Assembly (NCBI RefSeq): GCF_008642335.1
Contig: NZ_CP029191.1
Location: 6,014,001 to 6,078,000 of the forward strand
DNA: 64,000 bases
DNA from: Streptomyces venezuelae
Lineage (GTDB): Bacteria; Actinomycetota; Actinomycetes; Streptomycetales; Streptomycetaceae
Direction: 5' to 3'
Below, one piece after another: positions 34,405-43,953 of this stretch. A model generated the notes under the pieces. It did not search any database. It saw only the letters and a program-made list of their open reading frames with translations, and was not told the DNA's origin. The number at the start of each line of letters is the position of its first letter. Position 1 is the stretch's first letter. The translations under genes were made by a program, and so were the position numbers.

Positions 34405-35343
34405 GTGAGTAGCACAGCCCCCGCCCCGCGGGTCATCGCCGTCGTCGGTCCGACCGCGGCAGGAAAGTCCGATCTGGGCGTTTTCCTCGCCCAGCGCCTC
34501 GGCGGCGAAATCGTCAACGCCGACTCGATGCAGCTCTACCGAGGGATGGACATCGGCACCGCCAAGCTGACGCCCGAGGAGCGCGGCGGCGTGCCCCACC
34601 ATCTCCTCGACATCTGGGACGTCACGGAGGCCGCCAGCGTCGCCGAGTACCAGAAGCTGGCCCGCGCCGAGATCGACCGACTCCTCGCGGAGGGACGCTG
34701 GCCGATCCTCGTCGGCGGCTCCGGCCTCTACGTACGGGGGGCAGTGGATCACCTGGACTTCCCCGGCACCGACCCCGACGTGCGGGCCCGCCTGGAGGAA
34801 GAGCTCACGCTGCGCGGCTCCGGAGCGCTGCATGCCCGCCTCGCGGCCGCCGACCCCGAGGCGGCCCGGGCCATCCTGCCCAGCAACGGCCGCCGGATCG
34901 TCCGCGCCCTGGAGGTCATCGAGATCACCGGCAAGCCCTTCACCGCCAACCTCCCCCGCCACGAATCCGTGTACGACACGATCCAGATCGGCGTCGACGT
35001 GGCACGCCCCGAGCTCGACGAACGCATCGCCACGCGCGTGGACCGCATGTGGGACCGCGGCCTGGTCGACGAGGTGCGCGCACTGGAGGCCCAAGGGCTG
35101 CGCGAGGGGCGTACGGCGGCACGGGCGCTCGGCTACCAGCAGGTGCTCGCGGCGCTCGCGGGAGAGTGCACCGAGGACGAGGCGCGCGCCGAGACCGTGC
35201 GCGCCACCAAGCGCTTCGCACGCCGCCAGGACTCCTGGTTCCGCCGTGATCCGCGGGTGCACTGGCTCAGCGGGGCACTGGCCGACCACGAGGAACTCCC
35301 GGAGCGCGCGCTGGCGTTGGTCGAACGACCGGTCACAGCCTGA
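34405..35343 (+). CDS. miaA: tRNA dimethylallyltransferase MiaA
   Basis: A 312-residue enzyme that transfers a dimethylallyl group to A37 of tRNA, the first step before MiaB. P-loop GPTAAGKS at 15-22; DSMQLYRGMDIGTAK, PHHLLDIWDV, GGSGLYVRG, RIVRALEV and the C-terminal QDSWFRRDPRVHWL are family motifs. Start GTG 34405. It is on the plus strand, divergent from the acidic protein gene. Confidence 0.97.
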   Translation: MSSTAPAPRVIAVVGPTAAGKSDLGVFLAQRLGGEIVNADSMQLYRGMDIGTAKLTPEERGGVPHHLLDIWDVTEAASVAEYQKLARAEIDRLLAEGRWPILVGGSGLYVRGAVDHLDFPGTDPDVRARLEEELTLRGSGALHARLAAADPEAARAILPSNGRRIVRALEVIEITGKPFTANLPRHESVYDTIQIGVDVARPELDERIATRVDRMWDRGLVDEVRALEAQGLREGRTAARALGYQQVLAALAGECTEDEARAETVRATKRFARRQDSWFRRDPRVHWLSGALADHEELPERALALVERPVTA

Positions 35344-35444
35344 TCACGTGATGGCATCGGGACGCTCCGGCGGTCATCCCGGCACCTGACGCCGTGCCAT
35401 CATCGACCTTCGATCGACCGGTGAAGTCCGAAGTGGGAGGGCGC

Positions 35445-35927
35445 GTGGCGATGGAGGCCGGCCCTCGTGACACCGCACATGACGGCGGAGAGCAGCTCAG
35501 TCCCGACGGTCCCGACGAGACGTCGGGAGGCGTGACGTCGAGCGGCGTGACGGACGACGGTCCCGACGCGGACGAGATGTCCACCGCGGCCGAGGTCGAG
35601 GTCGAGCTGCGTCCCCAGCCGCGGCTGCGCATCTGGCAGCTCGCACCCATCGTGATCCTGGCCGCGGTCGGCTCCCTGATGTTCGCCTTCCCGCTCGCCT
35701 TCGAGTTCGGCGACGGCGGCGCGGTGGTCGCCATGCTCGGTCTGCTGATCAGCTGCTGCGCCGCCGGCTGGGGCATGATGGCCGCCCGCCGCGTGGGCCA
35801 CACCTGGCCGGGGCTGCCCGAGCGCGGCTCCGGGAGCCGCCCGGACTGGCGCGTCGTCTCCGGGTACGCCGTGCTGTTCCTGAGTGCGGTGGTCCTCGCC
35901 GTGTGGCGGGTGGCCAGGCTCCGCTGA
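35445..35927 (+). CDS. Hypothetical membrane protein
   Basis: About 160 residues, not assigned to a named family. A long acidic, probably cytoplasmic N-terminus (1-60) is followed by three TM helices (about 68-88, 94-112, 143-158). Start uncertain: GTG 35445 or ATG 35451, both after GGGAGG (35435-35440). It lies between miaA and dapF in the same direction, 47 bp before dapF. The position is conserved in Streptomyces. Confidence 0.7.
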   Translation: MAMEAGPRDTAHDGGEQLSPDGPDETSGGVTSSGVTDDGPDADEMSTAAEVEVELRPQPRLRIWQLAPIVILAAVGSLMFAFPLAFEFGDGGAVVAMLGLLISCCAAGWGMMAARRVGHTWPGLPERGSGSRPDWRVVSGYAVLFLSAVVLAVWRVARLR

Positions 35928-35974
35928 GCACACCGCGTGGACCGGGTGTCGTACCCACCCCGTACGATCGAGGA

Positions 35975-36853
35975 ATGAGCACGCGGATCGCCTTCCTCAA
36001 GGGGCACGGGACCGAGAACGACTTCGTGATCATCCCCGACCCCGACAACGCCATCGAGCTGTCCCCGTCGGCCGTGGCCGCTCTGTGCGACCGCCGCGCG
36101 GGCATCGGTGGCGACGGCCTCCTCCACGTCGTGCGCTCCGCGGCCCACCCCGACGCCCGCCATCTGGCGGACCGCGCCGAGTGGTTCATGGACTACCGCA
36201 ACGGCGACGGATCCGTCGCGGAGATGTGCGGCAACGGAGTGCGTGTCTTCGCCCGCTACCTGCAGCGCGCCGGGCACGCCGTCGAAGGCGATCTGGCCGT
36301 GGCCACGCGCGGCGGCGTGAAGACCGTGCACATCGCCAAGGAGGAGTCCGGCGGCGACATCACCGTCGGCATGGGCAAGGCGGCCCTCCCCGAAGGGGAC
36401 GTCACCGTCACGGTCGGCCACCGCCGGTGGCCCGCGCGGAACGTGAACATGGGCAACCCGCACGCGGTCGCCTTCGTCGACGACCTCTCCGAAGCGGGCA
36501 ACCTCTACGAAGCACCCCCCTTCAGCCCCGCCTCCGCCTACCCGGACGGCGTGAACGTCGAGTTCGTCGTCCCCCGGGGCCCGCAGCACGTCGCCATGCG
36601 CGTGCACGAGCGCGGCGCGGGCGAGACCCGCTCCTGCGGCACCGGCGCCTGCGCCGTGGCCGTGGCGGCCGCCCGCAAGGACGGCCTGGACCCGGCCGCG
36701 ACCGGGACCCCGGCCACGTACACCGTCGATCTGCCCGGAGGGCGCCTGGTGATCACCGAGCGGCCCGACGGCGAGATCGAGATGACGGGCGGGGCCGTGA
36801 TCGTCGCCGAGGGCGAGATCGCGTCCGAATGGTTCGAAACGGCAAGCGCATGA
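35975..36853 (+). CDS. dapF: Diaminopimelate epimerase DapF
   Basis: A 292-residue enzyme converting LL- to meso-diaminopimelate for lysine and, where used, peptidoglycan. The two catalytic Cys are C85 (EMCGNGVRVFARYL) and C221 (SCGTGACAVA). FLKGHGTENDFVII at the start and NMGNPHAVAFV are family motifs. Start ATG 35975 after GAGGA. The gene ends 142 bp before the RelA/SpoT homologue. Confidence 0.97.
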   Translation: MSTRIAFLKGHGTENDFVIIPDPDNAIELSPSAVAALCDRRAGIGGDGLLHVVRSAAHPDARHLADRAEWFMDYRNGDGSVAEMCGNGVRVFARYLQRAGHAVEGDLAVATRGGVKTVHIAKEESGGDITVGMGKAALPEGDVTVTVGHRRWPARNVNMGNPHAVAFVDDLSEAGNLYEAPPFSPASAYPDGVNVEFVVPRGPQHVAMRVHERGAGETRSCGTGACAVAVAAARKDGLDPAATGTPATYTVDLPGGRLVITERPDGEIEMTGGAVIVAEGEIASEWFETASA

Positions 36854-36995
36854 ACTGTCGCTCGAATGGGTGATCCGTTTCACGCTCGGCGAGAGGCGGT
36901 CAGCGCCACGTGATGGGCTCGGTAGCATCAAGCACCGGCCCGGACGGAGTACGCCGCCGTCCGCACACCGCCGGTCGAAGCAGCCGGAGGTGCTC

Positions 36996-39149
36996 ATGAG
37001 TGCGGAGGCCACGAACCCTGCCACGCCCGGCCCCGTCGTGTCCGGGGTCCAGCGCAAGCGCGGCCGTGCGCGTCTCGACCTGCGCAGGCTCGGCAGGGCC
37101 GCCCTGCTCGGATCCGGCACCCGGGACCGGCTGCCCGACGCGATCGGCCATGTGGCGGAGGCCCACCGGAACCACTATCCGGACGCAGATCTGGAGCCGC
37201 TGCGCCGTGCGTACGTCCTCGCGGAGTCCTCGCACCGCGGCCAGACGCGCAAGAGCGGCGAGCCGTACATCACCCACCCGCTCGCCGTCACCCTGATCCT
37301 CGCCCAGCTCGGTGCGGAGATCACGACCCTGACCGCCTCCCTGCTCCACGACACCGTCGAGGACACCGACGTCACCCTCGACCAGGTGCGGGCCGAGTTC
37401 GGCGACGACGTCTGCTACCTGGTCGACGGCGTCACCAAGCTGGAAAAGGTCGACTACGGAGCGGCGGCCGAACCCGAGACCTTCCGCAAGATGCTCGTGG
37501 CCACCGGCAACGACGTGCGCGTCATGTCGATCAAGCTCGCCGACCGCCTGCACAACATGCGCACCCTCGGTGTCATGCGCCCCGAGAAACAGGCCCGCAT
37601 CGCCAAGGTCACCCGGGACGTGCTCATCCCGCTCGCCGAACGCCTCGGCGTACAGGCGCTCAAGACCGAGCTGGAGGACCTCGTCTTCGCGATCCTCCAC
37701 CCCGAGGACTGCGCCCAGGTCAAGGCCATGATCGCCGCCAACGCCGAGAGCGAGGGAGACCCGCTCGGGGACATCGCGGGCGAGGTCCGCAACGTACTGC
37801 GCGACGCCGGCATCACCGCCGAGGTGCTCATCAGGCCCCGGCACTCCGTCTCCGTCCACCGCGTGCACCGCAAACGCGGCGAACTGCGCGCGTCCGACTT
37901 CGGCCGCCTCCTCGTGCTCGTCAACGAGGACGCCGACTGCTACGGAGTCCTGGGCGAGCTGCACACCTGCTTCACGCCGGTCGTATCGGAGTTCAAGGAC
38001 TTCATCGCCGTACCGAAGTTCAACCTCTACCAGTCGCTACACACGGCCGTGACCCGCTCCGACGGCGAGGTCGCCGAAGTCCTCATCCGCACGCACCAGA
38101 TGCACCAGGTCGCCGAGGCAGGCGTCGTAGCCCTGCACAATCCCTTCGCTCCTCCTTCGGAGGAGCCGTCCGACCGCGCCGACGACGAGCGCGTGGACCC
38201 GACCAGGCCCGGCTGGCTCTCCCGGCTCCTCGACTGGCAGCAGGCCGCCCCCGACCCGGACACGTTCTGGTCGACGCTGCGCGAGGACCTCGCCCAGGAC
38301 CGCGAGATCGCCGTCTTCCGGCCCGACGGCGGCACGCTCGGCCTGCCCGCGGGCGCCAGCTGCGTGGACGCCGCCTACGCCCAGTACGGCGAGGACGCCC
38401 ACGCCTGCATCGGCGCGCGCGTGAACGGCCGTCTGGCGACGCTGAGCACGGTCCTGAGGGACGGCGACAGCGTCCAGCTGCTCATGAGCCAGGACCCCAC
38501 GTCCGGGCCCTCACGCGACTGGCTGGACCACGCCCGCACGCCCGCCGCGCGGATCGCCATCCGGCGCTGGCTCACGACGCATCCCACGCCGGCACCCGCA
38601 GCCGTCGCGCCCACGTCGTCCACGCAGCGGCCGCCGCAGCAGACGTCCGCGGTCGTGCCCGGGCCGGAGGACTCCGCGGCCCTGCGGCCCGCCGCGGCCA
38701 ACGCCGTCGTGGACCGCGAAGGCGCCAGCGTGCGCCTCGCCGGCTGTTGTACGCCGGTGCCTCCCGACGACGTCACCGCGTTCGCCGTCCGCGGCGGCGT
38801 CGTGACCGTCCACCGGGTCGGCTGTCCCGCGGTGGAGCGCATGAAAGAAGTGGGACGTCCGGAGATCGGCGTGCGCTGGGGAGACACGGCCGAGTGCCGC
38901 GTCACCCTGATCGCCGAATCGTTCGGCCGGGCGCATCTGCTCGCCGACCTCACCGAAGCGATCGCCCTCGAAGGAGTGGCGATCATCTCGGCGACCGTGG
39001 AGCCGCCGACACAGCAGCGCGTACGCCACACGTACACGCTCCAACTCCCCGACGCCGCACACCTTCCCGGGCTGATGCGCGCGATGCGCGAGGTCCCCGG
39101 GGTGTACGACGTGAGCCGCGCGCAGCATCCGGCGGCCGCCGCCCACTGA
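36996..39149 (+). CDS. rshA: RelA/SpoT-family protein (second RSH, RshA-like)
   Basis: A 717-residue bifunctional-type RSH: HD hydrolase domain (about 60-200), synthetase domain (about 240-370), TGS, and C-terminal ACT. Hydrolase residues are intact: YITHPLAV, LLHDTVEDTD and KLADRLHNMRTL. The synthetase core keeps KFNLYQSLHTAV and EVLIRTHQMH but is altered where canonical Rel has YDLLAIR (here FGRLLVLV) and RPKHLYSIYRK (here RPRHSVSVHRVHRK). It is likely hydrolase-competent with a modified synthetase. Start ATG 36996 after CCGGAGG. The main Rel gene is not in this window. Confidence 0.9.
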   Translation: MSAEATNPATPGPVVSGVQRKRGRARLDLRRLGRAALLGSGTRDRLPDAIGHVAEAHRNHYPDADLEPLRRAYVLAESSHRGQTRKSGEPYITHPLAVTLILAQLGAEITTLTASLLHDTVEDTDVTLDQVRAEFGDDVCYLVDGVTKLEKVDYGAAAEPETFRKMLVATGNDVRVMSIKLADRLHNMRTLGVMRPEKQARIAKVTRDVLIPLAERLGVQALKTELEDLVFAILHPEDCAQVKAMIAANAESEGDPLGDIAGEVRNVLRDAGITAEVLIRPRHSVSVHRVHRKRGELRASDFGRLLVLVNEDADCYGVLGELHTCFTPVVSEFKDFIAVPKFNLYQSLHTAVTRSDGEVAEVLIRTHQMHQVAEAGVVALHNPFAPPSEEPSDRADDERVDPTRPGWLSRLLDWQQAAPDPDTFWSTLREDLAQDREIAVFRPDGGTLGLPAGASCVDAAYAQYGEDAHACIGARVNGRLATLSTVLRDGDSVQLLMSQDPTSGPSRDWLDHARTPAARIAIRRWLTTHPTPAPAAVAPTSSTQRPPQQTSAVVPGPEDSAALRPAAANAVVDREGASVRLAGCCTPVPPDDVTAFAVRGGVVTVHRVGCPAVERMKEVGRPEIGVRWGDTAECRVTLIAESFGRAHLLADLTEAIALEGVAIISATVEPPTQQRVRHTYTLQLPDAAHLPGLMRAMREVPGVYDVSRAQHPAAAAH

Positions 39150-39257
39150 GCGTGCCCGGAGGGACGCTCGGCGTCTCGGCGCCTCAAGAGAGACTCGTTC
39201 GAGTGGCACGGCGCGCGCCGTCACCACGCGGAAGACGCGCGCTGATAGCGGTTGCTC

Positions 39258-40742
39258 ATGCTGCTCACCCCTCGGACCACGGCCTCAGGGCCGAAGGCCC
39301 TCCGCCCCCCTCGTGTCGCCGCCGCACTGATCACGGCGACCGTGTCCGCCGCCCTCCTCGCGGCGAGCGCCCCCTCGCCCGCCACCCCGCTCGGCATCGG
39401 TGACCGCCTCTTCCCGCACCTGGGCAACCCCGGATACGACGTGCAGTCGTACGACATCGCCTTCACCTACCGCGGTGACAACCGCAAGCCGCTGGACGCC
39501 GTCACCACGATCGAGGCCACGGCGACCGAAGCCCTGGACCGTGTGAACCTGGACTTCGCGCACGGCACAGTGCGCTCCGTCGAGATGAACGGACGGCGTG
39601 CCCGCTTCGAAAGAAGCGGCGAGGACCTTGTCGTCACGCCGTCCGCGCCCCTCGGACGGGACGACCGGATGCGGATCACCGTCCGCCACACCAGCGACCC
39701 CGTGTACGCGAAGGGCACCCAGGGAGGCTGGGTGCGCACCGATGACGGTCTCGCCATGGCCAACCAGGCCGACGCCGCCCACCTGGTCTTTCCGTGCAAC
39801 GACCACCCGGCGGACAAGGCGGCCTTCACGTTCCGCGTCACCACGCCCAAGGGGTACACCGCCGTCGCCAACGGCCTCCCCGTCGGCACGACCCGGCGCG
39901 GCGCCGCCACCACCTGGGCGTACCGGCACCACCACCCCATGGCGACCGAGCTGGCGCAGGTGTCCATCGGCCGCTCCACCGTGCTGCACCGCGAGGGCCC
40001 GCACGGCCTGCCCGTGCGTGACGTGGTGCCCACGGCGGACCGCAAGGTCCTGGAGCCCTGGCTGAAGAAGACACCCGCCCAGCTCGGCTGGATGGAGAAG
40101 AAGGTCGGCCGCTACCCCTTCGAGGTCTACGGCGTCCTGATCGCCCAGGCAAACACCGGTTACGAACTGGAGACGCAGACGCTCTCTCTCTTCGAGAGAG
40201 AGCTCTTCACCCGCCCCGAGTTCCCGGAGTGGTACGTCGACGCGATCATGGTGCACGAACTCGCGCACCAGTGGTTCGGCGACAGCGTCAGCCCGAAGTC
40301 GTGGTCGGACCTCTGGCTCAACGAGGGCCACGCCACCTGGTACGAAGCCCTCTACGCCGAGGAGAAGGCGCACAAGCCCATGGCCGACCGGATGCGGCAG
40401 GCCTACCGCCAGTCGGACGGCTGGCGCGCGGCAGGCGGGCCCCCGGCCAGGCCGAAGGCGCCCGCACCCGGCAAGAAGATCAGCATCTTCCGCCCCGTCG
40501 TCTACGACGGCAGCGCCCTGGTGCTCTACGCCCTGCGCCAGGAGATCGGCCGCCCCGCCTTCGAGCACCTGGAGCGGAACTGGGTCCGCCGCCACCAGGA
40601 CGGCAACGCCGAGACCGCCGACTTCGTGCGGCTCGCCTCCCACGTCGCCGGGCGCGACCTCACCGGGTTCTTCGACAGCTGGCTGTACGGGAAGAAGACG
40701 CCGCCGATGCCGGGGCATCCGAAGTGGAAGTCCGGGAAATAA
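39258..40742 (+). CDS. Secreted M1-family zinc metallopeptidase
   Basis: A 494-residue peptidase. An N-terminal signal peptide with hydrophobic core (VAAALITATVSAALLAASAP) is followed by the M1 beta domain and a gluzincin catalytic domain: HELAHQWFGDSV, with Glu 18 residues on (NEGHATWYE). GYELETQT stands where aminopeptidase N has GAMEN, as in other actinobacterial members. It is shorter than classic aminopeptidase N because it lacks the C-terminal HEAT-like domain. Start ATG 39258, without a strong ribosome-binding site; TTG at 39252 is also possible. Confidence 0.9.
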   Translation: MLLTPRTTASGPKALRPPRVAAALITATVSAALLAASAPSPATPLGIGDRLFPHLGNPGYDVQSYDIAFTYRGDNRKPLDAVTTIEATATEALDRVNLDFAHGTVRSVEMNGRRARFERSGEDLVVTPSAPLGRDDRMRITVRHTSDPVYAKGTQGGWVRTDDGLAMANQADAAHLVFPCNDHPADKAAFTFRVTTPKGYTAVANGLPVGTTRRGAATTWAYRHHHPMATELAQVSIGRSTVLHREGPHGLPVRDVVPTADRKVLEPWLKKTPAQLGWMEKKVGRYPFEVYGVLIAQANTGYELETQTLSLFERELFTRPEFPEWYVDAIMVHELAHQWFGDSVSPKSWSDLWLNEGHATWYEALYAEEKAHKPMADRMRQAYRQSDGWRAAGGPPARPKAPAPGKKISIFRPVVYDGSALVLYALRQEIGRPAFEHLERNWVRRHQDGNAETADFVRLASHVAGRDLTGFFDSWLYGKKTPPMPGHPKWKSGK

Positions 40743-40755
40743 CCCGGGTGACGAG

Positions 40756-40804
40756 ACGGGCCGTGTCGTGCAACCATCGTCAGGTCGACGGCACGGGCCC
40801 GTCA
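40756..40804 (+). terminator. Possible terminator after the M1 peptidase
   Basis: GACGGGC-CGTG pairs with CACGGGCCCGTC (one bulge) across a loop of about 26 nt. A direct repeat of GGGACATC lies just beyond (about 40806-40833). Confidence 0.4.
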
Positions 40805-40885
40805 GGGACATCCCCTCGGGGACATCTCAGGGCACGATCGGCAGGTTCCGGGAATCTCCGGACCGCATCGGGCGTTGTCGACTGT

Positions 40886-40904
40886 GACGGATCCCGCATC
40901 CGTC
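40886..40904 (+). promoter_or_regulatory. Stem-loop in the hflX leader
   Basis: GACGGAT-CCCGC-ATCCGTC, a perfect 7-bp stem with 5-nt loop, 33 bp before the hflX ATG. GACGGAT recurs at about 40916, so an alternative pairing is possible. Role unknown. Confidence 0.4.
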
Positions 40905-40937
40905 GCCTTCCCATCGACGGATCGACGTAAGGACCCA

Positions 40938-42428
40938 ATGACCTCCTCTTCTTCCCCTTCCCAGGACGCACAGAGCTTCGCGCAGAACTACCCCGAAGGT
41001 CTTCGGGCCGATGCCCTGATGGAAGAGGACGTCGCCTGGAGCCACGAGATCGACGGAGAGCGGGACGGCGAACAGTTCGACCGCTCCGAGCGCGCGGCTC
41101 TGCGCCGCGTCGCGGGCCTCTCCACCGAGCTCGAGGACGTCACCGAAGTCGAGTACCGACAGCTCCGTCTGGAGCGCGTGGTGCTCGTCGGCGTATGGAC
41201 CTCCGGCACGGTCCAGGATGCGGAGAACTCCCTCGCCGAGCTGGCCGCTCTCGCCGAGACGGCGGGCGCGCTCGTGCTCGACGGCGTCGTCCAGCGCCGC
41301 GACAAGCCCGACCCGGCGACGTACATCGGCTCCGGCAAGGCCTTGGAGCTGCGCGACATCGTGCTCGAGACCGGAGCCGACACCGTCGTCTGCGACGGTG
41401 AGCTGAGCCCCGGCCAGCTGATCCACCTCGAAGACGTCGTCAAGGTCAAGGTGGTCGACAGGACCGCCCTGATCCTCGACATCTTCGCCCAGCACGCCAA
41501 GTCCCGTGAGGGCAAGGCGCAGGTGGCCCTCGCGCAGATGCAGTACATGCTGCCGAGGCTCCGAGGCTGGGGTCAGTCGCTCTCCCGTCAGATGGGTGGC
41601 GGCGGCGGTGGCGGCATGGCCACCCGTGGTCCCGGTGAGACCAAGATCGAGACGGACCGGCGACGGATCCGCGAGAAGATGGCGAAGATGCGCCGGGAGA
41701 TCGCGGAGATGAAGACGGGCCGCGACATCAAGCGCCAGGAACGCAGGCGCAACAAGGTGCCCTCGGTCGCCATCGCCGGATATACGAACGCGGGCAAGTC
41801 CTCGCTGCTCAACCGCCTCACGGGCGCGGGCGTGCTGGTGGAGAACGCACTGTTCGCCACCCTGGACCCCACCGTCCGCAGGGCCGAGACGCCGAGCGGC
41901 CGGATCTACACCCTGGCGGACACCGTCGGGTTCGTCAGGCACTTGCCGCACCACCTCGTCGAGGCCTTCCGCTCCACCATGGAGGAGGTCGGCGACTCCG
42001 ACCTGATCCTGCACGTGGTGGACGGTTCGCACCCGGTGCCCGAGGAGCAGCTCGCCGCCGTGCGCGAGGTCATCCGTGACGTGGGCGCGACCGACGTGCC
42101 CGAGATCGTGGTGATCAACAAGGCGGACGCGGCGGACCCGCTGGTGCTCCAGCGCCTGCTGCGCAACGAGAAGCACGCGATCGCGGTCTCCGCGCGGACC
42201 GGCGCCGGCATCGAGGAGCTGCTCGGGCTCATCGACACCGAGCTGCCGCGGCCCGAGGTCGAGATCGAGGCCCTCGTTCCGTACACGCACGGACAGCTCG
42301 TCTCGCGGGCACACGCCGAGGGCGAGGTGCTCTCCGAGGAGCACACCGCCGACGGCACCCTGCTCAAGGCGCAGGTGCACGAGGAGCTCGCCGCGGAGCT
42401 CGCTCCGTATGTGCTCGCCGCGCACTGA
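40938..42428 (+). CDS. hflX: GTPase HflX
   Basis: A 496-residue ribosome-associated GTPase that splits stalled 70S ribosomes. The N-terminal HflX domain (about 80-210, with PATYIGSGKALELRDIV) is followed by a Gly-rich loop (GGGGGGGMATRGPGETKIE), a coiled basic helix, and the G domain: G1 AGYTNAGKSSLLN, G3 DTVGFVRHLP, G4 NKAD, G5 SARTG. Start ATG 40938 after AAGGA. It is monocistronic, with a strong terminator downstream. Confidence 0.96.
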   Translation: MTSSSSPSQDAQSFAQNYPEGLRADALMEEDVAWSHEIDGERDGEQFDRSERAALRRVAGLSTELEDVTEVEYRQLRLERVVLVGVWTSGTVQDAENSLAELAALAETAGALVLDGVVQRRDKPDPATYIGSGKALELRDIVLETGADTVVCDGELSPGQLIHLEDVVKVKVVDRTALILDIFAQHAKSREGKAQVALAQMQYMLPRLRGWGQSLSRQMGGGGGGGMATRGPGETKIETDRRRIREKMAKMRREIAEMKTGRDIKRQERRRNKVPSVAIAGYTNAGKSSLLNRLTGAGVLVENALFATLDPTVRRAETPSGRIYTLADTVGFVRHLPHHLVEAFRSTMEEVGDSDLILHVVDGSHPVPEEQLAAVREVIRDVGATDVPEIVVINKADAADPLVLQRLLRNEKHAIAVSARTGAGIEELLGLIDTELPRPEVEIEALVPYTHGQLVSRAHAEGEVLSEEHTADGTLLKAQVHEELAAELAPYVLAAH

Positions 42429-42451
42429 ACCTGGGCGCATCGTGCATGAGT

Positions 42452-42486
42452 GAAGGCCCGCCCCCTCTCGCAGGGGGCGGGCCTTC
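42452..42486. terminator. Strong terminator between hflX and the serine protease gene
   Basis: A perfect 15-bp stem (GAAGGCCCGCCCCCT with its complement at 42472-42486) and a 5-nt loop, between convergent genes. It should serve both strands. Confidence 0.85.
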
Positions 42487-42533
42487 GCCGTTTCAGTGAC
42501 GCCGCGCGACGGTGGGGCCGCGCGGCTGTGTGC

Positions 42534-43745
42534 CTACTGAGCGCCGTACTTCTTGCTCATCATGTCGTAGACCTGCTCGGCGCCGCGGCCCAGCTGCGGG
42601 CCCGCCAGCCAGGTGTTCTCGGCCGGGCCGATCGAGGTGTTCGACACGAGCTTCGTCTTGCCGCCCGACACCCGGAACCAGCCGCCACCGGACGAACCGC
42701 CGGTCATGGTGCAGCCGATGCGGTACATCGTCGGCAGCGACGGCGACAGCGAGAGACGCCCCGGCTTGTCGACGCACTTGTGCATGATCAGGCCGTTGTA
42801 CGGGGGAGCGGCCGGGTAGCCCCAGGCGCCCATCGAGCTCACGCTCCGCGTGGCCGGGGTCGAGAAGTCGACGTCGAGCGCGTTGCCGACGGTCTCCTCG
42901 AGGGACTTGCTGCCCTGCTCCGGCTTGACGTGCATGACGGCGTAGTCGTACGTCGCACCCGCGCCGCCCGTCGGACCGCCGCCGCTGATCCACTCATTGG
43001 AGGTCGAGACCCAGTCCGCCCAGTACTGGCCGTAGGGGGCGATCTCCTGCGGTGCCGCGTTGCGCAGGTCGGTCTCGGACTTGCCCAGGTCGTTGTACGA
43101 CGGCACGAAGGCGATGTTGCGGTACCAGCCGCCCTCGGCGCCCGCGTGCACGCAGTGGCCCGCGGTCCACACGAGGTTGGACTTGCCGGGGTTGCGCGGG
43201 TCCTTCACCACGGTGCCCGAGCAGACCATCGAACCCTTGGGGGAGTCGAAGAAGATCTTGCCGACCGGAGCGGCGTTCTCGTGGTACGGCGTCTTCTCCT
43301 GCTTGGCCTGGACCGGCCTCGGCTCCGGGTCGGTCGCGCCCTGATCGGCGGTCGCGTCCTTCGCGGCGATCGTCTTGTTCGGGTCCTTCGCCTTCTTCAT
43401 CCGCTCGGGCTTCCAGTGCCCTTCGATGACCGGGTTGGCGAAGTCCTTGGCCTCTCGGACCCAGTCGTCCTTGTCCCAGTTCTTCCAGGCGCCGTTCTTC
43501 CAGTCGTCCAGGTCGATGCCCTTGTCCTTGAGCTTGTCGGCGAGGCCGTCGGGAAGCCGGACATCGGAACCGGAGTCGGAGCCGTCGGCCCCCTGGGACG
43601 TGGTGGAGTCCGGCTTGTCGCTCGCCGTGTCGTCGCTGGGACCACAGGCCGTGGCGGTGAGCGCCAGAGTGGCCGCGAGCCCGGTGGCGGCGAGCGCCAC
43701 CCGCCGTCCGCGGCTGCGCGCGAACGGCGCACGAGTGGAACGCAT
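42534..43745 (-). CDS. Secreted trypsin-like serine protease (lipoprotein), paralogue A
   Basis: A 403-residue protein: basic N-terminus, hydrophobic signal, lipobox TATAC, then an acidic linker (about 35-65). A Trp-rich segment follows (about 68-115, GIDLDDWKNGAWKNWDKDDW), then a chymotrypsin-fold domain. Catalytic His in WTAGHCVHAG, Asp in YDYAVMHVK, Ser in MTGGSSGGGW. The Trp-rich segment may be a pro-domain or exosite. It is strongly similar to the next gene upstream. Start ATG 43745. Confidence 0.88.
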   Translation of the reverse strand: MRSTRAPFARSRGRRVALAATGLAATLALTATACGPSDDTASDKPDSTTSQGADGSDSGSDVRLPDGLADKLKDKGIDLDDWKNGAWKNWDKDDWVREAKDFANPVIEGHWKPERMKKAKDPNKTIAAKDATADQGATDPEPRPVQAKQEKTPYHENAAPVGKIFFDSPKGSMVCSGTVVKDPRNPGKSNLVWTAGHCVHAGAEGGWYRNIAFVPSYNDLGKSETDLRNAAPQEIAPYGQYWADWVSTSNEWISGGGPTGGAGATYDYAVMHVKPEQGSKSLEETVGNALDVDFSTPATRSVSSMGAWGYPAAPPYNGLIMHKCVDKPGRLSLSPSLPTMYRIGCTMTGGSSGGGWFRVSGGKTKLVSNTSIGPAENTWLAGPQLGRGAEQVYDMMSKKYGAQ

Positions 43746-43833
43746 GGTGCTGTTACCCCCGATGGAACGTGAATCTGCCATGTGCGTGTCATGTCTGTCG
43801 GTGCGGAACCCCGCGCCGGACGACGATGCAACA

Positions 43834-43861
43834 CCCCACTATGCCTGTGGGGTTGGGGACG
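43834..43861 (-). promoter_or_regulatory. Conserved promoter block of protease paralogue A
   Basis: On the minus strand CGTCCCCAAC-N10-TAGTG. The same block occurs at 45335-45360 before paralogue B: CACTATGCC then TTGGGGACG on the plus strand in both. The spacing between the two blocks is equal. It is likely a promoter or operator shared by the pair. Confidence 0.55.
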
Positions 43862-43953
43862 AACGGCGGCGGGGGCGTGAAGGTTTCCGACGCCCCGCCG
43901 CCGTACAGAGATCCCTCTGGGGAAGACCCTGAGGTCCTCCCCGCGGGGAGGAC

